This document shows positions 54,827 to 63,915 of a stretch of 64,000 bases of DNA, piece after piece; positions within the stretch are counted from its first letter, which is position 1; the number at the start of each line of letters is the position of its first letter. Origin of the DNA: Oceanobacillus sojae. Lineage in GTDB: Bacteria; Bacillota; Bacilli; Bacillales; Amphibacillaceae. Location of the stretch: NCBI RefSeq assembly GCF_900162665.1, contig NZ_LT727811.1:438063-502062 (forward strand), written 5' to 3'. Made by a program: the position numbers and the translations under genes. Below the pieces are notes generated by a model. It searched no databases. It was not told where the DNA came from and was given only the letters and a program-made list of their open reading frames with translations.

Positions 54827-55032
54827 TTTTTATCATCCTTTCTAAAAGAATAAGTATTTTTTGAATGAGTTGTTTCTAAAGTTGTGTATTGTTATTATAC
54901 CAGTAAATAATACGCTTACATAAAATTGTGATTTAGAATAATTTATTTAAATTTACGGAAAATCATATAGTGACTCCCCATATTAGCAATTATCACAAAT
55001 CAAAAGGTGATTATATTTTGTAAAAGCAATTA

Positions 55033-55056
55033 AAAACCCTCTATATAGAGGGTTTT
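55033..55056. terminator. Palindromic bidirectional terminator
   Basis: aaaaccctct-atat-agagggtttt, a perfect 10-bp stem. It ends the minus-strand operon whose last gene stops at 55138. The rest of the 54.83-55.14 kb gap shows no gene. Confidence 0.7.
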
Positions 55057-55137
55057 ATCATCTTAGTGTAACATTAATCGTTTCACTATCAAGCATAACT
55101 AACTACTTTATAATTCTTTTTTATACTATTTTGTTCC

Positions 55138-55737
55138 TTAAATACATCCCCAAATCCTTAAAAACAAACCCTCATAATCAATATCCGTAAAATCGGTGAC
55201 ATCCATCTCATATAAATATCCAAGAGAAAAACGGTCATATCCCCTCATTTTACATCTTTCTATAAACTCACCATACTCCAGCAAATTATCTTTTCTCACA
55301 TCATCAGAGAGGACATCTCCTTTATGGTAAGCCATCAACAAATGCCCCGGATGCCTGCTGTCTTCCAGATCTCTTTTTTTCTGTCTGTCGTATAAAACAT
55401 CTAAATCCGCTGTCAGACGAATAGTCATTACTTGGTAATTATAATGCTGAACCAGATACTCCAAACGATCCTTTTGCTTTGTGCTGAATGGATAATCTGA
55501 TAACACATAATCCCTTTGTTGAAAATGCTCCTCCATTTTTGTATAGTAGTCATCCACACTTTTTTTATTGAGTACTTCTTTTTCCTCCTGGTTATTAAAC
55601 CCGAACACGTCCCAATTCTCCTCTTTTATATCATCCAGTGATAACATTTGAAAATCAGGAAACCTCTGTTGTATTTTTTTTGCTAAAAAGGTCTTCCCAG
55701 TTCCCGGATAACCGCCTATTAAAATAAGTTGGCTCAT
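55138..55737 (-). CDS. P-loop (AAA-type) small kinase-like protein
   Basis: 199 aa. Walker A GGYPGTGKT at residues 8-16, an LSLDDIKEE Asp pair, then a helical lid with DRQKKRDLEDSRHPGHLL (Arg/His rich). It resembles gluconate-kinase or zeta-type P-loop kinases, which phosphorylate small molecules. It ends the mannose-type PTS operon. Substrate unknown. ATG with AAAGGATAG upstream. Confidence 0.7.
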   Translation of the reverse strand: MSQLILIGGYPGTGKTFLAKKIQQRFPDFQMLSLDDIKEENWDVFGFNNQEEKEVLNKKSVDDYYTKMEEHFQQRDYVLSDYPFSTKQKDRLEYLVQHYNYQVMTIRLTADLDVLYDRQKKRDLEDSRHPGHLLMAYHKGDVLSDDVRKDNLLEYGEFIERCKMRGYDRFSLGYLYEMDVTDFTDIDYEGLFLRIWGCI

Positions 55738-55752
55738 TTTATCTATCCTTTA

Positions 55753-56484
55753 CTATATAGATAGCTCGATTTCTAAGTGGTGCCTGTCTCCCCGGTAAAA
55801 CGTAGAGACAAATTCTCTTGGTACATTATTAATATCGTAGGATACACGTTTTATCTGAATGATTGGACTCCCTATATTTACCTGAAGAAGGTCAGCAAGC
55901 TTCTCTTCAGCAAGAATAGAATAGATTTCCTGATTGGCATAGGACCATTGTATATTATAAAAATTTTTCAGGAATGCTCTCAATGACTCTTTTGAAAAGT
56001 CTCTATTATATACTTCTGGAACAAAATCCTGCTCATAATAATTAAATTCCAGATAAGAAGGTTCTTCATCTGCACACCGTAATCTCTTCAGGCAAATTAT
56101 AGGAGTCTTTATCTCAACCTTCAGTCTTGATGCAAGTTCATCATTCGCCGGCTGAATATTTACATCAAGCGTATGCTTACTTACTATTGCAGAATCCGCC
56201 TGATTCTTCTTACTATAGCTGATTACTCTGTTTAAATCATTTTTAGGTTTCAGGGCTGTAACAAATGTTCCAATCCCTCTTCTTTTTCTGACTAATCCGT
56301 CGTTTGCCAGCATCTCCATTGCTTTTCTGGCTGTTGCTCTGCTCACCTGGTAGCTTTCCATCAGCTCACTTTCAGCAGGAATCATGTCACCGATACGATA
56401 TTTCCCATTCATAATATCCTGAAATAATAAGCTGTATATTTGATAATACAACTGCTCTCTTCCACTGAAATCTAATTTATTCAT
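55753..56484 (-). CDS. GntR/HutC-family regulator
   Basis: 243 aa. N-terminal GntR winged HTH (YYQIYSLLFQDIMNGKYRIGDMIPAE, SRATARKAMEMLANDGLVRKRRGIGTFV) and a C-terminal UTRA ligand domain (about 85-240). Regulators of this type usually repress the operon that contains them until a sugar phosphate binds. GGGAGG before the ATG. It lies inside the mannose-type PTS operon. Confidence 0.88.
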   Translation of the reverse strand: MNKLDFSGREQLYYQIYSLLFQDIMNGKYRIGDMIPAESELMESYQVSRATARKAMEMLANDGLVRKRRGIGTFVTALKPKNDLNRVISYSKKNQADSAIVSKHTLDVNIQPANDELASRLKVEIKTPIICLKRLRCADEEPSYLEFNYYEQDFVPEVYNRDFSKESLRAFLKNFYNIQWSYANQEIYSILAEEKLADLLQVNIGSPIIQIKRVSYDINNVPREFVSTFYRGDRHHLEIELSI

Positions 56485-56508
56485 ATTCCAACCTCCCTGG
56501 GCACCTTA

Positions 56509-57294
56509 TTAATCCATCCATTCACCACCTGCCAGATTAATAGATTGACCAGTTAAATAACTTGAATTATCCGTTAAAAGAAATATGGCAGCATGTATTA
56601 CATCTTTTATTTCTACCAGTCGGTGCATTGGAATATTTTTCTTAAAGTAATCCATTACTTCATCTGGTTCAATATCCCGTTTTTTTGCATAATCATATTT
56701 TAATTTTTCCCACATCTCTGTATGAACAATTCCCGGGCAGAGGGAATTTATACGAATACCTTTGTCTGCAAATTCTTTCGCAATCGATTGTGTTAACCCC
56801 ATGACTCCAAATTTACTTGCGCAATATACCGTCTGCCAGGAGCTGGCTTTCTTCCCGGACAGGGAAGCCATATTCAGAATTTCCCCGCCCCCGTTTTTCA
56901 ACATTTTTTCTACCGCTACTTGGCAGCATAAGAATGTTGCTTTCAAATTTACATTTAAGGTTAAGTCCCAAAACTCCTCTTCACTTTCAAGAAATGGTTT
57001 CATTTGAGAGACTCCGGCAGAATTAATCCAAGAAGTAATCAATCCCAGTTTCTCCTCCACTTCATCCGTCCGCTCATGAATCTGCTTTTTATTTGTCACA
57101 TCACATGGAAAAAACTCGGCACTTCCTCCTGAAGCTCTTATCTCTTCAACGACTTCTGTTCCTTTTGCTTCATTAAGATCAAAGATTGCTGCCTTTGCAC
57201 CTCTATTACAAAAATCTTTAGCCAGTGCTGCTCCCATGCCGCTGCTCCCACCAGTGATTACAAATACTTTTCCATCTAATCTCTCTGTATTCAT
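56509..57294 (-). CDS. SDR-family dehydrogenase of the mannose-type PTS operon
   Basis: 261 aa classical SDR: TGGSSGMG (residues 14-21), Asp38 after the second strand (IFDLNEAKG) for NAD(H), NSAG (about 90), catalytic MASLSG Ser and YCASK, C-terminal LAGGEWMD. Probably oxidises or reduces the imported polyol or ketose, or its phosphate (inference). The ribosome binding site is weak. 14 bp after EIIB. Confidence 0.85.
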   Translation of the reverse strand: MNTERLDGKVFVITGGSSGMGAALAKDFCNRGAKAAIFDLNEAKGTEVVEEIRASGGSAEFFPCDVTNKKQIHERTDEVEEKLGLITSWINSAGVSQMKPFLESEEEFWDLTLNVNLKATFLCCQVAVEKMLKNGGGEILNMASLSGKKASSWQTVYCASKFGVMGLTQSIAKEFADKGIRINSLCPGIVHTEMWEKLKYDYAKKRDIEPDEVMDYFKKNIPMHRLVEIKDVIHAAIFLLTDNSSYLTGQSINLAGGEWMD

Positions 57295-57307
57295 ATGCTC
57301 ACACTGC

Positions 57308-57781
57308 CTATCTCAAGTACTCGGAAATACTGACAGGATTATCCTGCGGCATCACCTGTATATATACATTTACCTTTTTGTCCAGAAGCTCATTAAATCG
57401 TTTCTTTTCCTCCTCGTTTGTTGAAATATTTTTATATAAAACGGTTCTATCCTTTCTTGCTCCCATCCCTCCTACATCTATTTCCTCAATATTTATACCG
57501 TTATCTACTAAATAATTTAATACTTTTGGACCTTTTACCAGCAGGATAGTGGGTGCATCTAAACCCTGCTCAAAAAATCGTACGCCATCCTCCTTTGTAA
57601 AAATACCGATCGCTATTTCTTCCGGCACAGCCATTTCCAGTACTTCAATCATATATTCATCATTAGCCGTGTCATCATCTACAATAACTACCTGCTCTGC
57701 CCCTCTATTTTTTATCCAGGCTGTCATAACCTGCCCATGGATGAGCCTATCATCGATTCTTGTCAATACTAAGTTTTTCAC
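57308..57781 (-). CDS. PTS EIIB, mannose/fructose/sorbose family
   Basis: 157 aa, the standard size. Phospho-acceptor His15 in RIDDRLIHGQVMTAW. Receives phosphate from the EIIA encoded just upstream and phosphorylates the sugar. GTG start with AAGGAGAG 10 nt upstream, inside the end of the EIIA gene (32-bp overlap), so EIIA and EIIB are coupled. Confidence 0.92.
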   Translation of the reverse strand: MKNLVLTRIDDRLIHGQVMTAWIKNRGAEQVVIVDDDTANDEYMIEVLEMAVPEEIAIGIFTKEDGVRFFEQGLDAPTILLVKGPKVLNYLVDNGINIEEIDVGGMGARKDRTVLYKNISTNEEEKKRFNELLDKKVNVYIQVMPQDNPVSISEYLR

Positions 57782-58196
57782 GTTTACTTTTCTCTCCTTC
57801 TTTAAATAATTTCACCTGAACACCTAATGAGCTTTCACTTGTCACTTTATCAACCAATTCTGCTAAGCTTTTATTATGTGATTTTTCAAAACACAATGTC
57901 AGTAGCATTGGTAAATTCATCCCTGAAATTAAACTGATCTTATACTGCTTCGCCAAGTATGCTGCACTTTGAAAAGGAGTGCCCCCTGGTATATCAGATA
58001 ATATAATTGTTTCTTGTTCATTATCTGTATGATTCTCTTTGATGGACTCCGCCAGCTTTTCCCGAAACTCTTCCGGTGCTTCGCCTTCATTTAAAGATAC
58101 TGCCTTAACGCCAAAGTCTTCTCCTGCTACCATTTTTAAGCTTTGCAATAAGCCTTGGCAAAAATCTCCATGACTGATTAATATAACATCGACCAT
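57750..58196 (-). CDS. PTS EIIA, mannose family
   Basis: 148 aa ManX-type EIIA: ILISHGDFCQGLL with phospho-His9, SDIPGGTPFQSAA and ISGMNLPML. GGGGTGA before the ATG. The C-terminal tail is basic and overlaps the EIIB start. Confidence 0.9.
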   Translation of the reverse strand: MVDVILISHGDFCQGLLQSLKMVAGEDFGVKAVSLNEGEAPEEFREKLAESIKENHTDNEQETIILSDIPGGTPFQSAAYLAKQYKISLISGMNLPMLLTLCFEKSHNKSLAELVDKVTSESSLGVQVKLFKEGEKSKREKLSIDKNR

Positions 58197-58211
58197 ACAT
58201 TCACCCCATTG

Positions 58212-59864
58212 TTATCCGTTATATCCTAAAATTCCTAAATAATAGCCGACAATCCCCAATACGAATATTGCCAGTATAATCCAGCCGGTATTGACTTTTC
58301 TTTTCAACATCCACCAGACAAATAGTGTAATTCCTAATGGGATTAATCCCGGTGCAAGGGAATCTAAAACACTTTGAAAGGTGGTCGTTCCTTCTCCGAT
58401 ATCTATTGATAAAGGAGTCATCACTTTGACCAGACTGGCTGCTAATGCTCCAACTACCATTAATCCCACTATGCTGAAGGAATTAATGATACGGTCGATC
58501 GTTCCGCTTTTCAGTATTTTAAGCAGGGATGTCTTTCCTTGCTTATATCCAGTGAAGAACATCATGTAACCGCATCCATAAATTAGTAATTCAAAAATTA
58601 ACACTGCCAAGATCGGACCTAGATAACTTCCTTCTAAGGCCAGCGAAACACCAATCCCGAAGATAACTGGGAAAAGAATTCCTTGCATCACCGTATCTCC
58701 AATACCAGCTACAGGTCCCATTAGCCCTGTCCGGACTGAGTTAATATCATTTTCGCCTATATCCTGTCCGTTGGCGCGCGCTTCCTCCATCGAGCAGGCT
58801 ATACCGTTAATAATTGGACCAATGGTATGCGGCTCCGTGTTATAAAAGATCATATACTTTTTCAGCTCTTCTACTTGCTCATCCTTGGTATCATATAATT
58901 TTCGTATCGGTGTTAACATGAGATTGGCAGATCCCAAGGCTTGTAATCTCTCATAATTATAACAAGATTCAGCGGATGTAGACCATAACCATGTTTTAAC
59001 CAAGGTTGCTTTTGATAACTTTTTCGTATATTCCTCTGCCGGCTGTATCGCATTTGCATCTCCAGTAACGGTAACCGGATTGATTTTTTTATCTACAGTC
59101 AGCCGTTTTACTGTTTTTCCTTTCTTTTCTTCTGCAGGTTTGCTGCTATTATAATATAAGATAATAGCTATAACCGCCGCGAATATGGAGACTCCTGTTA
59201 TTCCCAGGCCAGAGTATACAGTAAGGAAGAAGCCACCAATAAACCATGGAAGAAGCTTTTTCTTTCCTAAATAATTCAAGAGCATGGCAATACCAAGAGC
59301 TGGCATAATACCCCCGACAACCTCTAAAGCACTGATAACACTTTCGGGAACCGTTTCTATTAAATTCTGTGCCCAGCTGCTTCCCGAGACAACCAGCAAA
59401 TAGGCCGGAACACCATATAATATAAAAGCTACAAAAAATGAAGGCACATAATTCATCAGTCGCACTCCACGCAGATTACCTTTTTCCAGTAATTTATCTG
59501 CCCGATGGATCCATGCTGCATTTACAGTCATATACACTTGATTTAACAATAAGCCAAACATACTGAATGGTATGGCAAAAGTGATAGCCAGTGTCGGCTC
59601 TGCTCCAGATAATAATGTCATAGCAGTACCAAATACACCAGCAACGATTGTATTACTAGGCATTGTACCCCCTGCTGAAATCCAGCCCAGATAGATTAAT
59701 TGTATATTTGCTCCGGCTAACATTCCCATCATTGGATCGCCCATAAATACTCCGACAAGCGTTCCTGTTACTAATGGATATACCAGACATTTGGTGATAG
59801 GCCCGAAAAACCACCATTGTCCTAATGTTGCCAGTAAAGCTATCAATATCCCTGATAAAACCAT
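58212..59864 (-). CDS. Fused PTS EIIC-EIID, mannose family
   Basis: About 550 aa. The N-terminal half (about 1-245) is an EIIC: GPITKCLVYPLVTGTLVGVFMGDPMMGM region, GGTMPSNTIVAGV. A charged linker (about 245-290) joins it to a complete EIID: SYNYERLQALG-type segment (SCYNYERLQALG), LYDTKDEQVEELKKYMIFYNTEP, GLMGPVAGIGDTVMQGI and C-terminal membrane helices. The two are normally separate genes of 250-280 aa. ATG at 59864 preferred to GTG at 59873 for spacing from GAGGGG. No stop or frameshift, so a true fusion. Confidence 0.9.
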   Translation of the reverse strand: MVLSGILIALLATLGQWWFFGPITKCLVYPLVTGTLVGVFMGDPMMGMLAGANIQLIYLGWISAGGTMPSNTIVAGVFGTAMTLLSGAEPTLAITFAIPFSMFGLLLNQVYMTVNAAWIHRADKLLEKGNLRGVRLMNYVPSFFVAFILYGVPAYLLVVSGSSWAQNLIETVPESVISALEVVGGIMPALGIAMLLNYLGKKKLLPWFIGGFFLTVYSGLGITGVSIFAAVIAIILYYNSSKPAEEKKGKTVKRLTVDKKINPVTVTGDANAIQPAEEYTKKLSKATLVKTWLWSTSAESCYNYERLQALGSANLMLTPIRKLYDTKDEQVEELKKYMIFYNTEPHTIGPIINGIACSMEEARANGQDIGENDINSVRTGLMGPVAGIGDTVMQGILFPVIFGIGVSLALEGSYLGPILAVLIFELLIYGCGYMMFFTGYKQGKTSLLKILKSGTIDRIINSFSIVGLMVVGALAASLVKVMTPLSIDIGEGTTTFQSVLDSLAPGLIPLGITLFVWWMLKRKVNTGWIILAIFVLGIVGYYLGILGYNG

Positions 59865-59890
59865 TTGATTCACCCCTCTAATGGATTAAT

Positions 59891-60895
59891 TTAATATTCT
59901 CCGCTCAGATAAATCATTACTTTACCTTTTTTAGAATGTATAAGATTCTTTAATTCGGTTCCAATTTCGTCCAAATTGAGCTCGGCACTGATAATTTTCT
60001 CCGTATTAATTTTCCCTTCTTCTAATAAGTTAATTGCTCTTTGGGAGGTGTGCGGATTTAAGTAAGATGTATAAATACTTAACTCCTTTTTGTAAGCCTC
60101 AAATTGATTAAAGCTTACCAATTCATCTGGATTACCTAATCCAAATAGGAGTACCTTCCCTTTTTTACCTGCTATCCTTATTGCCTGATCCATTGTTGTT
60201 TTCAAGCCAATACATTCAATGACATAATCCACATTTATTTCTTGACTGATTTCTTCAATCTCCTTATCACTTACTGCCTTTGAAGCTCCTAATTCGATTG
60301 CCAGCTTTCGCTTCTCTGCTTCTTTCTCAACCACAATGATTTTTGCTGCACCAGAAAAGGTGATTAACTGCAGCATTAGGGAGCCTATGGCGCCCATACC
60401 ATACATAACAACTGTTTTCCCGCTCTCCATTTCTATTAGATCCATTCCATGAACAGCGCATGATAATGGCTCCGTAAAAGCAGCACTTTTCAAATCAAGC
60501 GAATCCGATATAAGGTAGACATTTTTCTCTGGAGGGTATACATACTCACTAAATCCTTTTGCTACCCCATGCCGTTCATGGCAAAAGTTTGGAAATCCCT
60601 GCTTGCACCAATTACATTTTCCACATCCATAACTGGGATCACAGGCTACACGGTCTCCCGGTTTAAATAAGGTACAATCAGGTCCAACTGCTTCAACAAC
60701 GCCTGAGCATTCGTGTCCCAGGATTATGGGAGGGATGACCACACTTGCACCATTCATCCCTTGGAATTTGTGAATATCTGTCCCACAGAGACCACACCAG
60801 GCAACTTTAATTTTCACCTCGGACTCTTTTGGTTCCCGATTTGGAATATCTCTTACTTCATATTTATAATCTCCAATATAAAATCCAGCCTTCAC
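59891..60895 (-). CDS. Zinc-dependent medium-chain (MDR) alcohol/polyol dehydrogenase
   Basis: 334 aa. Catalytic zinc site: CGLCGTD (Cys near 37), GHECSG and a conserved Glu. Structural-zinc cluster GCGKCNWCKQGFPNFC near 90-105. Cofactor loop YGMGAIGSL near 165 with Glu at the end of the second strand (IVVEKE), so NAD(H). Similar to sorbitol, galactitol-1-phosphate and threonine dehydrogenases. GTG start, GAGGTAATACATC before it. Between aldolase and PTS genes, so it probably oxidises a hexitol phosphate to a ketose phosphate. Confidence 0.88.
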   Translation of the reverse strand: MKAGFYIGDYKYEVRDIPNREPKESEVKIKVAWCGLCGTDIHKFQGMNGASVVIPPIILGHECSGVVEAVGPDCTLFKPGDRVACDPSYGCGKCNWCKQGFPNFCHERHGVAKGFSEYVYPPEKNVYLISDSLDLKSAAFTEPLSCAVHGMDLIEMESGKTVVMYGMGAIGSLMLQLITFSGAAKIIVVEKEAEKRKLAIELGASKAVSDKEIEEISQEINVDYVIECIGLKTTMDQAIRIAGKKGKVLLFGLGNPDELVSFNQFEAYKKELSIYTSYLNPHTSQRAINLLEEGKINTEKIISAELNLDEIGTELKNLIHSKKGKVMIYLSGEY

Positions 60896-60906
60896 GATGT
60901 ATTACC

Positions 60907-61755
60907 TCAACCTTCTATATTTTTGAATAGCTGTATCTTCCTCTCAACAATTTCTTCAATCACTTCTAATCCGGGAATAATATTATTTCTGCTCGATACA
61001 TTTTCTTTGTTCTTATCGTACAATTCCTTTGATTTTTGATTCCATCCAACTAACAATTCCGTTCCTACATTAAATTTTCTAATACCTAAATCGATGACTT
61101 TTTTAACGTCTTCATCTTTAACTCCTGTTCCACCGTGAATAACTAATGGGATACTTACTGCATTTCTTATCATCTCAAGCTGTTCAAAATGGATAGATGT
61201 TTTCGATTTATATTGTCCATGGTTGGTGCCGATAGCGACAGCAAGTGCATCAATTCCAGTCAGCTCAACAAAATCAGCAGCATCCTTAGGGTTTGTTAAT
61301 TTTACTTCATCCTGACTAACAACAATACCTTCCTCGGCACCACCAATCGTTCCTAATTCAGCTTCGACACTTACTCCAAATCTTTTAGCATACTCTACCA
61401 CACGCTTTGTCCCCAAAATATTTTCCTTCAAGGGAAAGGAAGAGCCATCATACATAACGGAGCTGAATCCAGAATCAATTGCCTGACGGATATCATCAAA
61501 ATTTTTAGCATGGTCCAGGTGTAATACTGCATCGACACCATACTCATCCGTCATTGATTTACAAACCGCCACCAAATTTTGATAGCCGATATAATTGGCT
61601 GTCCCGCTGCTGACTTGAACAATGACTGGTGATTTCTGTCTGTATGCAGCCTTGATAATTGATGGAAACATTTCTAAATTATGCGTATTAAAAGCCCCTA
61701 TTGCCATATTTAAATCATCAGCTTCTTGTAAAACTTCTTTTAATGTGACATACAT
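60907..61755 (-). CDS. Class II fructose/tagatose-bisphosphate aldolase
   Basis: 282 aa, the usual FbaA/GatY/KbaY length. AIGAFNTHNLEM, LHLDHAKN (catalytic Asp and zinc His), SVEAELGTIGG, GTNHGQYK and VIHGGTGV motifs. Cleaves a ketose-1,6-bisphosphate into dihydroxyacetone phosphate and glyceraldehyde 3-phosphate. First gene of the operon; AGGAGG before the ATG. A PfkB kinase on the other strand (62880) could supply the bisphosphate. Confidence 0.9.
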   Translation of the reverse strand: MYVTLKEVLQEADDLNMAIGAFNTHNLEMFPSIIKAAYRQKSPVIVQVSSGTANYIGYQNLVAVCKSMTDEYGVDAVLHLDHAKNFDDIRQAIDSGFSSVMYDGSSFPLKENILGTKRVVEYAKRFGVSVEAELGTIGGAEEGIVVSQDEVKLTNPKDAADFVELTGIDALAVAIGTNHGQYKSKTSIHFEQLEMIRNAVSIPLVIHGGTGVKDEDVKKVIDLGIRKFNVGTELLVGWNQKSKELYDKNKENVSSRNNIIPGLEVIEEIVERKIQLFKNIEG

Positions 61756-61878
61756 GATTTATTAATCCTCCAACCTGCTTATTTACTTCAAATACTCTGT
61801 AAACTCCGGATAGACCTAAACGTCCGGATGTTATAATATCTAAATATACGTATATTTATTAATTTCATTATATAGTAA

Positions 61879-61892
61879 TAAAAACGTTTTCA
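61879..61892. promoter_or_regulatory. cre-like CcpA site upstream of the aldolase-PTS operon
   Basis: On the minus strand TGAAAACGTTTTTA matches the cre pattern TGWAANCGNTNWCA at 13 of 14 positions. It is about 125 bp before the aldolase start and also upstream of the RpiR gene. Confidence 0.55.
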
Positions 61893-62016
61893 GACGCTGA
61901 TTAAGTGAAAATGTTTCCCGAAAAATCAGCTAAAACAGGTAATTTTGAAAACTTATTCATCATATTGCCCCTTTGTTTTTCATAGATTGCTGATGACAGA
62001 ATTAGGAGGATTTAAG

Positions 62017-62763
62017 ATGATTATCCAGCTGGATAAAGAAATTTACGAAAGGCTTTCTGAATCTGAAGCTCTTGTAATAGATTATATAAATCAAAATGAA
62101 GATAAAATTCCGGTGATGTCGATTACCAACATTGCTGAAAAATCGTTCACCTCTTCAGCTACCGTTTCCAGAACCATACAAAAATGCGGCTTCTCTGGCA
62201 TTTCAGAGCTGAAATTCAAAATTTCAGAACAAAAACAAAAAAAGGGAGAAAACAATTCACCTTATGAAGTCAATAAAATTTTGGCAAAGTCTTTCCGCGA
62301 ATGCACGCAGACAATAGACAACATAAGCACTACAGCGATACTCGATACGATTAAGCTTATAGAAAATGCCAATCGCGTATACATTTTTTCAAGAGGATTT
62401 ACAGCTCTGGTAGCAGAGGAGTTCCAAATGTATTTACAGCTGGTTGGGTTTAATACGGTGATTGTAAAAGATGTTATGTGGATGCTTAATGCAGGGAAAA
62501 TTGTGAAAGAAGGAGATTTAGCCATTTTTATTACAATTCAAAGTACTACTCCTGAATTGGCACGTGCTGCAAAGGCTATTAAGATGAATAATGCTAAAAT
62601 GGTTACTATCTGTTGTAAACCGGGAACAAAATTAGAGGAACTATCAGATATAACCATTCTTGGACATACCGAAAATATTATGAAGATTAAAGGATTAGAT
62701 GTTTATTCCAGAATCCCTTTAAACATCATTACCCGGACAATTATAGAATATATCAGTAAATGA
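62017..62763 (+). CDS. MurR/RpiR-family regulator
   Basis: About 248 aa: HTH_6 domain (EALVIDYINQNEDKIPVMSITNIAEKSFTSSATVSRTIQ region, about 10-75) and SIS domain (VYIFSRGFTALVAEEFQMYL, VKEGDLAIFITIQSTTPELARAA). ATG at 62017 with TTAGGAGG 6 nt upstream; the longer frame from 61945 would put that site inside the gene. Divergent from the aldolase-PTS operon, and followed by the PfkB kinase, so a likely regulator of both. Confidence 0.87.
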   Translation: MIIQLDKEIYERLSESEALVIDYINQNEDKIPVMSITNIAEKSFTSSATVSRTIQKCGFSGISELKFKISEQKQKKGENNSPYEVNKILAKSFRECTQTIDNISTTAILDTIKLIENANRVYIFSRGFTALVAEEFQMYLQLVGFNTVIVKDVMWMLNAGKIVKEGDLAIFITIQSTTPELARAAKAIKMNNAKMVTICCKPGTKLEELSDITILGHTENIMKIKGLDVYSRIPLNIITRTIIEYISK

Positions 62764-62879
62764 ATAGATTTTCATAATGCTTTCTTATTCCTTCTATTAT
62801 GGAACCATTTACATTGCAAAATTGAGTACAATTATATTAGTAATGAAATCCCCACTATAAATGGCAAGGAGGTAATCAA

Positions 62880-63794
62880 ATGAGTATCCTTTCGATCGGC
62901 CAGGCAGTTTATGATATAACTTTCCCCGCTGATACACCGATTGTTGAAAATCAAAAATACCGGATACCGCAAAGAATAGAATGTATGGGAGGGCCTGCTG
63001 CAAACGCTGCTTATTTGTGCGCATTATGGGGAAGCAGGACTTCACTTATAGCACGTATTGGAGTGGATTTATTCGGCCAGAAAATAATAGAACAATTAGA
63101 GACTGCCGGTGTTAATACTGCCTCATTAAAAATGAATAATCAGCTGGCTACCAGTATCAGCTGTATCATTGTTAATCAGCAAAATGGGCATCGGACCATT
63201 CTAAATAACCCTTTGCCCCAGGAAAACTTTGAGATAAATTGGCCGGATCACTCACCAGACATCATTCTCATTGACGGGCATGAAAAAGAAAGTATTCTTA
63301 AAGCAGTTGAAAGATACCCGCAGGCAATTACACTCATGGATGCCGGAACTTTTAAACCGGAGCTTTTAGATGTTATTAAAGCTGTTGATTATCTGGCCTG
63401 TTCAAAAGATTTCGCCTATCAATATTCTGGAGTAACCATTGATATGAATGACGAGCAAACCTGGCAGGATACCTTTTCCAGACTGGAGGAAATTAACACA
63501 AACACGATCGTGGTTACCCTTGGGGGCGATGGGTCTATCTACAAAAGCGAAGATACTATCTACCACATTCCTGCTTTTTCTGCAGATGCTATTGATACTA
63601 CCGGAGCAGGAGATATATTTCACGGTGCATTTGCCTACTGCTTAGATAATAATTATTCATTAGAGGAGACTATACTGATTTCTTCACTAGCCTCTTCTAT
63701 TTCTGTGGAAACGCTTGGCGGACAGCTCTCCATTCCGACTTTAGAGAGTGTTCGGAATCGAAAAAGAGAAAGAGGTGTGGAACTAAATATTTAG
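62880..63794 (+). CDS. PfkB-family sugar kinase
   Basis: 304 aa ribokinase-fold kinase. MGGPAANAAYLCALWG for substrate binding, ARIGVDLFGQ, VTLGGDGSIY and the DTTGAGDIFHGAFAY anion-hole motif with catalytic Asp. AAGGAGGTAATCAA before the ATG. It may phosphorylate the ketose phosphate made by the polyol dehydrogenase, feeding the aldolase at 60.9 kb (inference). Confidence 0.87.
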   Translation: MSILSIGQAVYDITFPADTPIVENQKYRIPQRIECMGGPAANAAYLCALWGSRTSLIARIGVDLFGQKIIEQLETAGVNTASLKMNNQLATSISCIIVNQQNGHRTILNNPLPQENFEINWPDHSPDIILIDGHEKESILKAVERYPQAITLMDAGTFKPELLDVIKAVDYLACSKDFAYQYSGVTIDMNDEQTWQDTFSRLEEINTNTIVVTLGGDGSIYKSEDTIYHIPAFSADAIDTTGAGDIFHGAFAYCLDNNYSLEETILISSLASSISVETLGGQLSIPTLESVRNRKRERGVELNI

Positions 63795-63842
63795 TAACCT
63801 CCCATTTTAACAGATAAAACATTGACTAAGAGTTGCAATATA

Positions 63843-63901
63843 AACTATGCAGATAAGGAGGAGTTTGTCCCGATACCCTTCTTATCTGCACAGTTTTTTT
63901 T
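63843..63901 (+). terminator. Intrinsic terminator of the PfkB kinase gene
   Basis: Imperfect 19-bp stem (63843-63861 with 63876-63894) and a T-run at 63893-63900. The sequence is related to the terminator after ade, with the same cttat...cagttttt 3' arm. Confidence 0.85.
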
Positions 63902-63915
63902 AAAATAAGAACTCC

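Noticed and set aside
62809-63045. Minus-strand open frame of 78 codons overlapping the PfkB kinase start
   Set aside because: Shadow of the sugar kinase and its promoter region; no coding signs.
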